Origin: Tachypleus tridentatus
Taxonomy: Eukaryota > Arthropoda > Merostomata > Xiphosura > Limulidae
Assembly (NCBI RefSeq): GCF_004210375.1
Contig: NC_134833.1
Coordinates: 145,320,127-145,384,126, forward strand
DNA: 64,000 bases
Reading direction: 5' to 3'
Positions 44,961 through 55,700 of the stretch are shown piece by piece. The notes beneath the pieces were generated by a model. The model made no database searches and was not told where the DNA came from. It saw only the letters and a list, made by a program, of their open reading frames with translations. How positions within the stretch are numbered: the first letter of the stretch is position 1; the number at the start of each line of letters is the position of its first letter. A program made the translations under genes and the position numbers.

Positions 44961-45663
44961 CGTCATCAAAGGTAATTAATTCTGTTTTGATACACAGGTA
45001 CACTTCATTTTATGGGAAACCAACTAGCTTGCAAGTATATATATATATATATATATACATATTTAATTTTCACATCGTGAACCATCGACAAAATATTCAG
45101 TTCCAGACCAGATAGAAAACTCAGTATTGTTAGTAAGTTTGCAAGACTTTTGTACATAAATCATAATTTAAAATAATTGTTTGTAATAACTGTTATTATA
45201 AATTGCATTGTTGTATCAATCTTGTTGGCAAATGTCATAAATGTGATACATATTAACATTCAATTAACTTCTACATTAAAATTTCAGGCTATTTGAAATC
45301 GTAATATCTGACATAATAAATCAGAAACTCGTCTAAGATAAATTATAATATATAACCCTAAATATACAGGATATACAAAAATATCGACACAGTTTCGTTC
45401 TACTTTATAATTCTCAGTATTAAAACTGACTAAGGTAAGTATAAAAAATGACTATTATTTAAAGGAAAAATATGATTCTTAGTATAGTTGCAAGCTAAGT
45501 TTCAATGTTTATATTTAGATAGAGGGCACATGAGGTTAAGATATAATAAACTTGACTAATATCTAGAAACAAGGAAAGATTGTAAACACTAAAATTAATA
45601 AATCAACGAATTAAGTTTGTTCAGTGACAGTGGAAAAATATTTTATGAGATGTAATTGACTAT

Positions 45664-46095
45664 TAAGTAAGAGTTATCGTGTTTATTCTATTATTCAGTT
45701 TATTTGGTCGATTACACGTTTATCTAATAAAAATAATTAACTTAGGCTCACATCTTGCTGTTTATACAGAAACGTATTTGACATTAGGCCTACATTTAGT
45801 TGTGGAGATAGTGATGAAATACTGTTATGCTCTTAGGCTTATTGCTTGTGTCAAGTATACAAGTGTGAACCAATTAAATATAAATTATTGGGTATTAATT
45901 AAGTAAGAGTTATCGCGTCTGTTCCGTTATTCATTTACCTGGTGAGTTATATATCGGTTTATCTGATAAAACTCGTTAATTCAGACGTGCGTATTGTAGT
46001 TTATATTGAAACAATGTATTTGAGATTAGGCATATATATAGTTGTAGCGTTAATGTTGAAAGTATGTGCACTTAGGCTCACTACTATAGTGAAGA
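45664..46095. repeat. Ancient 235-bp tandem duplication
   Basis: TTAAGTAAGAGTTATCG starts both units (about 45664 and 45899); both continue with GTTTATCTRATAAAA, TTTATAYWGAAAC and CTTAGGCTYA at matching spacing. The two halves differ at many sites. Confidence 0.7.
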
Positions 46096-46115
46096 ACACA
46101 GGCTAAAGAAAAATT

Positions 46116-46383
46116 GGCCCGGCATGGCCAGGTGGTTAAGGCACTCGACTCGTAATTGGAGGGTCGTGGGTTCGAATCCCCGTCGCACCAAACATGCTCA
46201 CCCCTTCAGCCGTTTGGGCGTTATAATGTTACGGTGAATCCCACTATTAGTTGGTTAAAGAGTAGCCCAAGGTGGTTGGTGAGGACTAGCTAGCTGCCTT
46301 CCCTCTAGTCTTACACTGCTAACTTAGGAATGACTAGCGCAGATAGTCCTAGAGTAGCTTTGCGCGAAATTCAAACCAAACCA
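46116..46383 (+). mobile_element. SINE-1 copy
   Basis: Full-length; the head begins GGCCCGGCATGGCCAGG and the B-box is GGTTCGAATCCCC. TAAAGAAAA-type flanks at 46104 and 46384 suggest a target duplication. Confidence 0.9.
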
Positions 46384-46668
46384 ATAAAGAAAAGTTATAA
46401 AAATAATTTGGTATTGTTACGTGGACTAGAACTCATTTTTATTTTATTAAACGATAAAAATTACAGAACATGTTATAACAGTATTATAACAACTTATAGT
46501 AATTATATCAACAATAATTATAATGCGCAGCATTATAGCTAACTATAGAATTCACAAAGATTTCGTCACTGCTTACTTAACGGTAACTTATAGTCCACAA
46601 AGCGTATACTAACTCCAGTAAACAGTGCACACGAAGACGGCTACAAGCACTTAATCACATATCAATCT

Positions 46669-46780
46669 GTGTTTTTCTTATAACAAAGCCTCAATGGGCT
46701 ATCTGCTGCGTCTGCTGAGGAAAATCGAAACTTTGATTTCAGTGTTGTAAATCCAGACTTATCGTTGTTCCAGCGGGGGA
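46669..46780 (-). mobile_element. SINE-3 copy
   Basis: Minus-strand: TTTTCTTATAACAAAGCC tail, GGGCTATCTGCTG body, AATCGAAACTTTGATTTCAG B-box region, and CCAGCGGGGGA head end. Diverged from the copy at 48564. Confidence 0.7.
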
Positions 46781-46901
46781 TTATACCACTATGCAAATCA
46801 CTTGTAACAATTGTCATATAAAGGTTTATGACGAACGAAGAAACGTTTAAAATTGACAGCTTTTATGTAATTCCTAGTTACGAAATGATTAACTTTGTAT
46901 A

Positions 46902-47135
46902 GGCCCGGCATGGCCAGGTGGCTTAGGCACCCGACTCGTAATCTGAGGGTCGCGGGTTAGAATCCCCGTCACACCAAACATGCTCACCCTTTCAGCCGTA
47001 AGGGCGTTATAATTTTCGGTCAATCCCACTATTCGTTGGTGAAAAGAGTAACCCAAAAGTTGGCGGTCCACTGTAAAATAAGGGACGGCGCAAATAGCCA
47101 TCGAGTAGCCTGGCGCGAAATTCAAAACAAACCAA
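46902..47135 (+). mobile_element. SINE-1 copy with internal deletion
   Basis: GGCCCGGCATGGCCAGG head intact. The segment between TTGGCGGT and CACTGTAAAATAAGGGACGG is deleted. Target duplication AACTTTGYAT at 46891-46900 and 47136-47145. Confidence 0.9.
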
Positions 47136-47427
47136 AACTTTGCATAATTACGAAAAACTATTTCACTCACAATTTTCTGTTGTTTTTCTAATTACATTTT
47201 ATTAAAGAATTTGTAAAGTGTGGTTCATCTGACACAGAGTTCGTTTTGAAAAAATATTCAATAATCAATTAAACTCACCTTTTTCGCATTAAGTATAAAA
47301 TAAAACTTTAAAGTTATTTGTAAACCTAATAAATTTATTTTTTCTAAAAGGTTCGTACTTAAGTAATGCAATCTAGTCATACATAGCACCTCTCAGTACT
47401 GGAAGTATCATTAATGTAATATCTTAC

Positions 47428-47557
47428 CTCTTTCCACTGTTCAACTGATATGTTTCGTGATTCTAGATCTGTCGTTAACCGCTTCAGTAACTCTGAATAG
47501 GCTACTCTGACATCAACAAACTTGGACTCAAGGTCATCCATAAGAGCATTAAAAGCC
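47428..47557 (-). CDS. Exon of the C4-like gene, coiled-coil segment
   Basis: 130 nt between CATTCTCTACAG and GAG|GTAAGA, phase 2 in and 0 out. Reads AFNALMDDLESKFVDVRVAY then SELLKRLTTDLESRN and ISVEQWKE, with heptad-like hydrophobic spacing. It joins in phase to the exon at 39965-40151. No 5' partner with the right phase was identified. Confidence 0.6.
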
Positions 47558-47566
47558 CTGTAGAGA

Positions 47567-47685
47567 ATGGCCAGCTTTACTGATAAATTACACTCAGTTG
47601 GAAACACAACCAACGTTACTGATAAATTACACTCAGTTGGAAACACAACCAACGTTACTGCTAAATTACACTCGGTGGGAATCAA
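47567..47685. repeat. 39-bp tandem repeat, about 2.7 copies, at an exon acceptor
   Basis: The unit ACTGATAAATTACACTCAGT continuing TGGAAACACAACCAACGTT is repeated directly upstream (transcript sense) of the acceptor of exon 47428-47557. The last unit has several substitutions. Confidence 0.85.
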
Positions 47686-47786
47686 GTCAGTATTATTAAT
47701 ATTACAGATTACTACAAGTCACTCTTACGTTGATAGTAAACAAAAAATAATGAGCAATCGGTCTTTCTGTAATATTACACAGACTT

Positions 47787-48064
47787 GTTTGTTTGTTTTT
47801 TGGAATTTCGCACAAAGCTTCTCCAGGGCTATCTGTGCTAGCTGTCCCTAATTTAGCAGTGTAAGACTAGAGGGAAGGCAGCTAGTCATCACTACCCACC
47901 GCCAACTCTTGGGCTACTCTTTTACCAATGAATAGTGGGATTGACCGTCACATTATAACGCCCCCATGGCTGGGAGGGCGAGCATGTTTGGCGTGACGGG
48001 GATGCGAACCCGCGACCCTCAGATTACGAGTCGCACGCCTTAACGCGCTTGGCCATGCCGGGCC
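47787..48064 (-). mobile_element. SINE-1 copy
   Basis: Full-length minus-strand copy with a perfect 11-bp target duplication TACACAGACTT at 47776-47786 and 48065-48075. It lies upstream (transcript sense) of the exon at 47428-47557. Confidence 0.93.
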
Positions 48065-48563
48065 TACACAGACTTAAGGGCAAGTCAGTCTTACTCTAAT
48101 ACGACCTGACCCGAATGAAGGATTTTGAAAAGGGGTGTGACCTTTTCTGGGGAGGGGCTTTGTGTGCTCTGAAGATCTATATATTTAATATAGAAATAAA
48201 AAGTATGCAAATTAAAGTAATTATAAAAACAAAAATACTTTGTGAAAAATGGTGTCAAAAAAGTCAGATAATACTGGTATTCATAACGTGAGCCACCAGA
48301 GTACGTTTTAAACAGGTATGACGTAATTCGAGAACTCGAGTTCATGGCAAAACGTCATAAAGTGTATTTACAAATGTCAATATGTTTAATTAATCACACA
48401 AGTGATGTCATTTCATTGGTAGCAACGATCTGTTTGTAATGCTACTGTAACGACAGTGAAATCAGTTATATCGATTTCGTGAGAATAACCCATAATATAC
48501 AACGTTTAAACAAGTATGTGAACACGTTAAAATTAAGTGCTTTCTGTGATATCTTTCAGTGAG

Positions 48564-48690
48564 TGTGTGTGTTTTCTTATAGCAAAGCCACATAGGGCTA
48601 CCTGCTGAGCCCACCGAGGGGAATCGAACCTCTTCTTTTAGTGTTATAAATCCGGAGACATACCACTGTACTATGTACTAGGGGGGGGGC
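48564..48690 (-). mobile_element. SINE-3 copy, tRNA-headed
   Basis: Perfect 12-bp target duplication TCTTTCAGTGAG at 48552-48563 and 48691-48702 fixes both ends. On the minus strand: CAGTGGTATGTCTCCGG head, AGGTTCGATTCCCCTCGG B-box, GGTAGCCCTATGTGGC body, and an AAGAAAACACACAC tail. Confidence 0.9.
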
Positions 48691-49136
48691 TCTTTCAGTG
48701 AGTTTTCTCTTCCAGTTTCTATCAAGGGCCACTATTTTAAAATTATTTATGAAAAGGGTTCCTTTTATTGATTTACTATATGGGACCTTTTTTTATCCAT
48801 TTAGTAGCTAAGAATCTTCATATCCATTAACTATCAGGGGCTCTTCCTTTCCATTTACTGTCAAGGGGTCCGTCCCTTCGTAGATTTAATATCATAGGGC
48901 ATGGAGAATCTCCTTGCCAAGAAAACGAACGCGCACGAACCTCACCGTGGTCACACAATGCGATTATAAATTTGCATCCTTTCAAAACGTTTGCTGTTAT
49001 TTTTCTGCTTTAAATAAGAGTTCTTGGTTTCTGCCACTCAGTGTAAAGGGATGCTTCCGACGATACCCAGAAACCCTTTTGTGTTTGTGTTTAAAGGTGC
49101 TCTTGAGTATCATTAACAGTGCTGATCCTAACTATT

Positions 49137-49199
49137 GTCCCCCCGCTGGTACAGCGGTAAATCTATGGATGTGGCTTTGCTATAAGAAAACACACACAC
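49137..49199 (+). mobile_element. SINE-3 fragment with internal deletion
   Basis: CCCCCGCTGGTACAGCGGTA head joined directly to GATGTGGCTTTGCTATAAG tail, so the B-box region is missing. Confidence 0.75.
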
Positions 49200-49454
49200 C
49201 CTATTACTGATACATTTTAGTTCATTTTTTACATAGAACTTTACCGTGAAAGGGGCTTGTTCTTCAATAATATTATGTAGTTTCTACTAAATCATATTTT
49301 GCTGTTGACGGAGTAATTTTTATTAGATATTATTGAGCGGTATTTCATCTGTTCATGAACATTTGAATACCGAGTGTTTCTTCATTGGAAAAAAAAATGG
49401 AGGTATAATTGTACCCGACACACATCCCTTCTTCTGACGGTCCTGATGAAATAA

Positions 49455-49565
49455 CTTGTAGTTTTGAATTAAGCAGAAAACAACACAAAGGGATATCTCT
49501 GCTCTGCCCATCAAGGGTATCGAAACCCGAATGTTAACGTTGTAAGTCCGGTTGAAGTAGAGATT
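49455..49565 (-). mobile_element. SINE-2 copy
   Basis: Minus-strand: GAATTAAGCAGAAAACAAC tail, TCTCTGCTCTGCCCATCAAG body, GGGTATCGAAACCCGAATG B-box, and TAAGTCCG of the anticodon arm. The head end is lost. Confidence 0.75.
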
Positions 49566-49706
49566 CCGCGTTAAACAAAAATCTGGCACTTTCTTCAGCT
49601 TCAGCGAGCTTATATTCAAGATTGAGTTACAGGAATAAGTTTTAATTCACAAAATCGAATGTTAATAGATTTTTTACGAGTTTCAGATTCCTACTTCAAT
49701 ACTTAC

Positions 49707-49836
49707 TGTCTCGTGTTTGACTTCAACCAACACTTCGACAACGTTTTCCTTCAGTGACTTATCCTTCAGATACTTGTCCGCACCACTTATGTCGAACTTC
49801 CCATTTTCACATTCAATGATAGCTCCCCTGACACGT
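49707..49836 (-). CDS. Putative exon, same gene or a related one
   Basis: 130 nt between TTTTTAG and ACA|GTAAGT, phase 2 in and 0 out. Reads RVRGAIIECENGKFDISGAD then KYLKDKSLKENVVEVLVEVK and HET. I do not recognise the domain. Length and phases equal those of exon 47428-47557, so the two could substitute for one another; sequence similarity between them is weak. Confidence 0.5.
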
Positions 49837-50233
49837 CTAAAAAGTCGCGAACTTCCACTGTGTTGTCTATTCTTCGAAAATAAAACTTCGTAAAACTAAT
49901 GTCGACGATCTATTACACAGATATAAATTTCGTCTTTTAGGAAAACATAAATAAATTAATTTATTTATAAACATAAAGAATTAATTTTCAATATTTTATC
50001 GCTATGATATGAAACAATATTTATATTACGATCTACAAAGTTTGAACTGGTAAGCTATGTTTTTTTTTATATTGGTTGTACGTATTAATCACATTACTAA
50101 ATAAACTTAATCAAAGCTTTTTTTTCTACTGTCTCTATTATAATCCATCAGCCTCGCTTGAGTTTTTAGAATTACAAATACATCACAGCTCTCTCCGTTC
50201 CTTCCAAACATGAAGACTGGATTTCTATCTCTC

Positions 50234-50745
50234 CAGTTTATGTGAATGCGATCGTGTCGTCTACATATCTGTACCGGTATAGTAGTGGATGTAATGCTGT
50301 GTTTATTGCTTGTGTTTCAACTTGTGTCATAAAAATATTGGCTTAAGCCCAAAATAAACCAATACAAAGGAACACCTTTATATTTATATTAAAATATAAT
50401 ATAATAAATAATAATAATAAAATAAATAAATTGTATCAGTGATGTCGAGAAAACCCACTTTTAGAGAAATATATATGCAAAAACGGCTCGTTTGGGTTGA
50501 GCCGTTTTGCATATAAATAAATTGTATATTCAACATCTAAGCCCGCCCTCTACATTCCGACACTAATTACACAACCCCTTTTAAACATGTGGTCAGCTTC
50601 CGGTCAGTTTCCTCTCTCTTTCTTTGTGATCCTGACGATGACCGAAGAAGGTCGAAACGTTGTTCCCCTTTCTTCGTAAAATATTTTCGCAACCCAAACG
50701 AGACGTTTTTACATATATATTCTTCTGATTAGCTAAATTGTTTTC
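50234..50745. mobile_element. Penelope-like element D, two opposed fragments
   Basis: 50234-50342 is the minus-strand reverse transcriptase palm (RYRYVDDTI near 50250). At 50343 the sequence flips to the plus strand, beginning in the last codons of the endonuclease (LKPKINQYKGTPLY) and running to the element end at about 50745. A well-preserved hammerhead-like motif lies at 50634-50660, and a 14-bp-arm hairpin at 50485-50520. Confidence 0.8.
50634..50660 (+). ncRNA. Hammerhead-like motif, best-preserved copy
   Basis: CTGACGA, GACC loop GGTC, CGAAAC: all core positions of the CUGANGA...GAAA consensus are present, and the variable N7 is C here versus A in other copies. One unpaired U precedes the helix. 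Stems I and III were not resolved. Confidence 0.45.
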
Positions 50746-51096
50746 AGTTTTATTCTCAGATGAATTTTCTCATAATTTTAAGAAAGCTTCAAAAATAATA
50801 CAGCTTTGTTTACAGAACTTGTAGACAACTTGAGCTCCTTTGTTTTCTGTTTTCAACCCTTATTGTGCTTAACCTTGTTCCACTGGCTTTTATTACAGAA
50901 CTGGAATCATCCTCTCAGGCATGTTCTTTTCCTTTGATTAATACAGGTTTTGCAAAATGTAAAGCTGGTTAAGAGACACAAATAATTATTTCATAACTTT
51001 GAGAAAATCAGAAACTGTAATCATGGACATTTTAAACTAAATATTTCAAACCAGTTTTTAAAGTTAAAGATAACACAACCATTTCTTTGTTTAGAA

Positions 51097-51210
51097 TTAA
51101 GCACAGAGCTACACAATGAGCTATCTGTGCTCTGCCCATCAATAATATCAAAACTCAGTTTTTAGTTGTGTGAGTTCGCGGAAATACTGCTGTATCACTG
51201 GGGTGCATTA
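51097..51210 (-). mobile_element. SINE-2 copy
   Basis: Minus-strand: AGAATTAAGCACAGAGCTAC tail, GCTATCTGTGCTCTGCCCAT body, a decayed B-box, and TATCACTGGGGTGC head. It lies about 100 bases below the putative exon at 51305. Confidence 0.75.
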
Positions 51211-51304
51211 GCAATAGTAAATTGAACCTGAAAACGCACACTTTCGGTTTTCAAGATAATAAAATTATTGCAACCCACATTTACAATGTCTGCATATAGA
51301 GTAC

Positions 51305-51388
51305 CTTATCAACTATAGCCTCAACTGCTGGTTCAAACAAAGGTATTGTCATTTCTCCTGGGCAGCCAGTGTCTTTTTGCCCAGCCAC
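51305..51388 (-). CDS. Putative exon, same gene or a related one
   Basis: 84 nt, 28 codons, between CTGTCATAG and AAG|GTACTC. Reads VAGQKDTGCPGEMTIPLFEP then AVEAIVDK; the other two frames have stops. No domain recognised. Its phase 0 end does not fit the exon at 49836 directly, so an intermediate exon is missing, or one of these calls is wrong. Confidence 0.45.
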
Positions 51389-52072
51389 CTATGACAGAAC
51401 AAGACTGTAATGCTTGGTCTGTGAACATATTGTGCATCAACAATATAAAAATAGATAAACCAGGTACAGCATTTCTCCTGGTGTTATAAATGGTTCTTAT
51501 AATACACATACCAAACCAAGCTATTATTTCCACCTGAAAAGATTTTTACAGGAATAAAAACAACACTCATCTCAACACAAGGCTTTTTTATGTACATAAG
51601 TTTGTTTCAAAGAAAATGTTATGACAAAAAATAATTACCATAGTTGGTAACAATGTGAAAAGCATATGCTCTGAACAAAAGAAGGATATTCTGTTATCAG
51701 ATTACACACACAGAAGCTGACCTTCACATACATACAGTTATATACAATATTTTATTGTTCACCCACAATATTAGTTTATAATAAGGTTAACAGAATTTTT
51801 GGAAGTAAATGGTGCATAATAATAGTTACAAAAGATAGCAGTATTATTTTCATACTTTATCAGTTTAATTTGTATAACTTTGGTGCACTTTGCATGTGGT
51901 CCAGTATGTTAACTCACTAAGATGGTATAAATTATTTCATGTGAATTTACTACTAAATTCCTTATACATATATATGTAATTAAGTTACAAAATGCATCAT
52001 AATACAAATGAAAGAATTAGTGGGGAATCTCACTTATACTATATTATTCTGTATATATATATAAATGTACTG

Positions 52073-52357
52073 GGCCGGCATGGCCAAACGTGTTAAGGTG
52101 TGCGACCTGATATCTGAGGGTCGCGAGTTCGCATCCCCGTTGCACCAAACATGCTCGCCCTTTCAGCCATGGGGGCATTATAATGTGACGGTCAATCCCA
52201 CTATTCGTTGGTAAAAGAGTAGCCCAAGAGTCGGCGGTGGGTTGTGATGACTAGCTGCCTTCCCTCTAGTCTTACACTGCTATATTAGGGATGGCTAGCA
52301 CAGATAGCCCTGGAGTAGCTTTGTGTGAAATTAAAGAAACAAACAAACACAAAACAA
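52073..52357 (+). mobile_element. SINE-1 copy
   Basis: Full-length plus-strand copy; target duplication ATAAATGTAYTG at 52061-52072 and 52358-52369. Confidence 0.9.
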
Positions 52358-52369
52358 ATAAATGTATTG

Positions 52370-53889
52370 TTGCACTATATATATAAACTCAGAAATTAAC
52401 CAGAAGTACACAGTAATGCATATCCATACACAAACAGAAGTTATACAGAAGTGCTACACAAGTACACTGACTGTGGTATCATTATCACCATATCACAGAA
52501 GCAAATAAATAATGAGGCTTTTCAATTTTGTATTATTTATTAGTGGAGACATTAATACATCCTGTGTAACCACTGTAAGAAGTAAAAGCTAGCTAACATG
52601 GATAATTATTCATTCTGTATATGTGCACTGGATACAGTATTTCACATTCATCACAACCTATAATCATTTTTTAATATCATCTTCTTCATAGTTTTCAAAT
52701 TATATAAAAAAATCTGCAGAACAAACACTTTTATGCGCTTTTAATTGATGAACAAGAATGGATGTTATCATGAAGGTATATGGATAAAAGTTGTTTGTTC
52801 TTAAAAATCTAAAACATATTTCCATATGAAAGTATAACAATTACCTGATTGTTACCTATACTTTTTATATTACCACACAAGTTTTAGTTTTGTAACACGT
52901 CTAAGGTTGTGAAATATTTAATTAACAGTCCAATTTCATTTTTTTCATAGTGTGTATATATAATTCTCCCCAACTTTTGATCAACTTTTTTGTCTGGTTA
53001 TAAATGCCACATAAAAGGGCCAATTATAGCTTGATATATATAGTTTTCTGTAGTGTATCTGTACTAACAGAATAGTGTCACCTGTTTATCGTTATCAAAC
53101 GTAGGACTATCTTTTACTGAGATTTTCTTCAAACCTTCTAGCAGATGTACTGAGTGTCATTTTTTTTTATCAGTTTTGATGATCAGTGCTGGTTAACTGT
53201 GTCACATAGTTCTTGTTATTATTTCAAAATGTAGGTTATCTCTTCCACTCCATTTCTTCATATATGTGTGCCACACCCAGAAATGTTTTATATTATGTAA
53301 ATTCTTCATAGTTTATTTCTTAGTTACTGAAGCAATTACATAAAAATGTTTAATATATTCAGTTGCTTCATGAAGGATTTCACAACACTACTTGGTCCAT
53401 AAATTAATGTGTTGTGGGAGGACTCCACAGTTAAAAGAAGTGTGTATACTGACCTGTGCTAAACTCATTTAGTATGTAAACCAAATCAGTTGAAATTCTT
53501 CAAGTTTTCAAATAATTAGTGCTTCTTTGTCAATGTTAAAATTTGTCACCAACAATGAGTTAGGCCTCTACATCATTCTTTGCTATTCCTACTGAAATTA
53601 CAGTTTTCGTGAAGAAATGAAAAACTTCACCAATAAATTACCAGCTGGTCTGCCTGATAATAATGAATAATTTATTGTAATGATATGTTATTTCAAGCTC
53701 TTGAATTATTTTCAGCTATAAATGATGAGTAAAATAATTTATATTAAAACTTACCTTTCATAATAATACAAGTTCTACTTTATTTATTTGTTTCTTTTTA
53801 CTATCCAACTTGTCAATGTTCCCATTCAGTGTTCATATTCAGTCAAATATCTTATTATTCTTACTTTAAAACATCTTACCTTGAAGGCT
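52370..53889. other. No gene seen
   Basis: AT-rich sequence between a SINE-1 and the minisatellite; no exon-like segment found. Confidence 0.55.
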
Positions 53890-54970
53890 CAGATGACAGC
53901 TCTGAACAAAAAGGTTATATGCTCTTTTGCATATTCTTTGTCACTGGAATCAGAAACTTACTTGAAACACCTGCATGTAATAATTGCAGATATTTGTTCC
54001 TTCTGAACAAAATTAATAAATTCTTACTGAAAATAGTGATCTGTCTGAAGACTCAAAAGTAGTGAAAAGATGATTGACTTACCACTGCGGACAGTGATCT
54101 CTCTTCAGACTTGTCACTGCTTAACAAAATACTTCACTTACCACTCCATATAGTAATCTGCCCATATAACTATTCCAACTTAACATAGCAGATAGTGATT
54201 TCTCTCCAGACTTATTCCTTCTTAACAAAATAGTTGTATTTCCACTTGAAGTGATGATCTATCTCCAGACTTGTTATTTATCTTTTTTCAGTTTCATTAC
54301 TTCTGAACAAAATAGTTGACTTACCACTGCAGGTAGGGATTTATCTCCAGGCTTGTTCCTTCTGAAGAAAAAAAAAAAAGGTTGACCAAACCCTGCAGAT
54401 AATGATCTCTCTCTTGACTCATTACTTCTAAACAAAATAGTTGACCTACTGCTGCAGGTAGTTATCTGTCTCCACCACTGTTACTTTTGAACAAAATAGT
54501 TGAATTTCCACTTCAAGTAATTATCTATCTCCAACCACGTTACTTCTCCACAAATAGTTTACTTACTGCTCCAGGTAGTCATCTGTCTCCAGGCTCATTC
54601 CTTCTCAACAAAACTAGTGACTTACTGCTGTAAGTAATGCTCTTTCTCTATCATTGTTAGTAATGCACAAAATGACTGACTTTCCACCCCAATAAACGGT
54701 CTTTCTCGTGAGTCATTGCTCCTGAACAAAATAGTTGACTTACTGCTTAAAATAACGATCTGTATCTAGGTTCAGTCCGAGTTAACAAAGTTGTTAACTT
54801 ATCACTACAGGTAGTGATCCCTCTCTGCACTAGTTCCTACTGAATAAAATATTTCACTTCCCATTGAGTAAGTGATCTATCTACAGTATTGTTGGTAATG
54901 AATAACGTAGTTAACTTACCACTGCAGACAGTGATCTATCTCTAGGTTTATTACTACTGAACAAAACAGT
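53890..54970. repeat. Diverged minisatellite, about 60-bp period
   Basis: Blocks CTTACCACTGCAGGTAGTGA, TCTCTCTCCAGACTTGTT and CTTCTGAACAAAATAGTTGA recur about every 60 bases for about 1.1 kb (roughly 17 copies). Units are heavily substituted, with indels. The two overlapping open frames at its left edge are repeat by-products. Confidence 0.82.
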
Positions 54971-55700
54971 AGCTATGGATGATTTTAATTTCAGTCATTT
55001 TGATTGGAAAATGTTAAAGTCAAAATATGAGAGTAAGGATTTAGGAAACTGTTTATGATGGTTTTCTTTACCAATTAGTCAAGGAACATACTAGAAACTG
55101 CTAGTTTAGATTTATTGTTAACTTCAACTGTAGAAATAATCAAGAGAGTTCAAATTTGGGAACGTCTGGGACTAAGAAAAGGACAGCAGCAAGTAAAAAG
55201 CAAGCTTGTATCAGAAAAACTACAGGAGAAAAATATTAAAATATAAATTTAAGTTGACTGGTGTGACAGGAGACAGAGAAGATTATATAAGATCAAGAAA
55301 GTTGGTAAAACGAAATTAGATCATAAAAAATAATGAATGTAAGAGAAAAGGTTGGTTTAAAACATATTGAGAGTAAGGGTAAACAAATTGTTAGGATTGG
55401 GATGGAACCCTATATGAATAACTTGGTTGTTTTTTTTATCAGCCCTTGAATAGTCGGCAGGTACCAGAATATTGGAAATTAGCTAATGTAACATGTCTTT
55501 TCAAGGCAGATGATAAAGATTATCCCAGTAGTTACAGACATATTAGTCTTACATCAGCTGTGTGAACATTTTGGAATGTCTGATAAAAGATGTTTTACAA
55601 GGCCATTTAACAAACTTTAGATTTTTATGGAATAGTCAACATCATTTTAGTATGTCTAACAAATCTTTTGGCATATATTAAATATATGGCAACTGAAAAA
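54970..55700 (+). mobile_element. CR1-type LINE fragment, heavily decayed
   Basis: Plus-strand fragments AMDDFNFSHFDWKM and, after many stops, VPEYWKLANVTCLFKADDKD then PSSYRHISLTSAV match the CR1 order endonuclease end to reverse transcriptase start. Orientation is opposite to the CR1 at 29611-31310. It begins directly at the end of the minisatellite. Confidence 0.75.

Larger units (their letters stand above)
41757..45038. mobile_element. Composite Penelope-like locus bounded by about 125-bp inverted repeats
   Basis: The left (41757-41890) and right (44920-45038) borders are inverted copies sharing CTAGTTGGTTTCC, the GTGTACC/GGTACAC region, TTTGATGACGAGAAAAC and GTAGAGAAAAATATA. Inside are element B (minus, 41780-42925), a plus-oriented terminus (42926-43045) and element C (plus, 43046-44960). 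The outer part of the arms extends past the normal element end (TCGTCATCAA) into what looks like flanking DNA. Confidence 0.75.

Noticed and set aside
50100..50233. Possible exon reading FMFGRNGESCDVFVILK on the minus strand
   Set aside because: It lies at the truncated edge of Penelope-like element D and has no convincing acceptor and donor pair in phase with neighbours. It was left unassigned.
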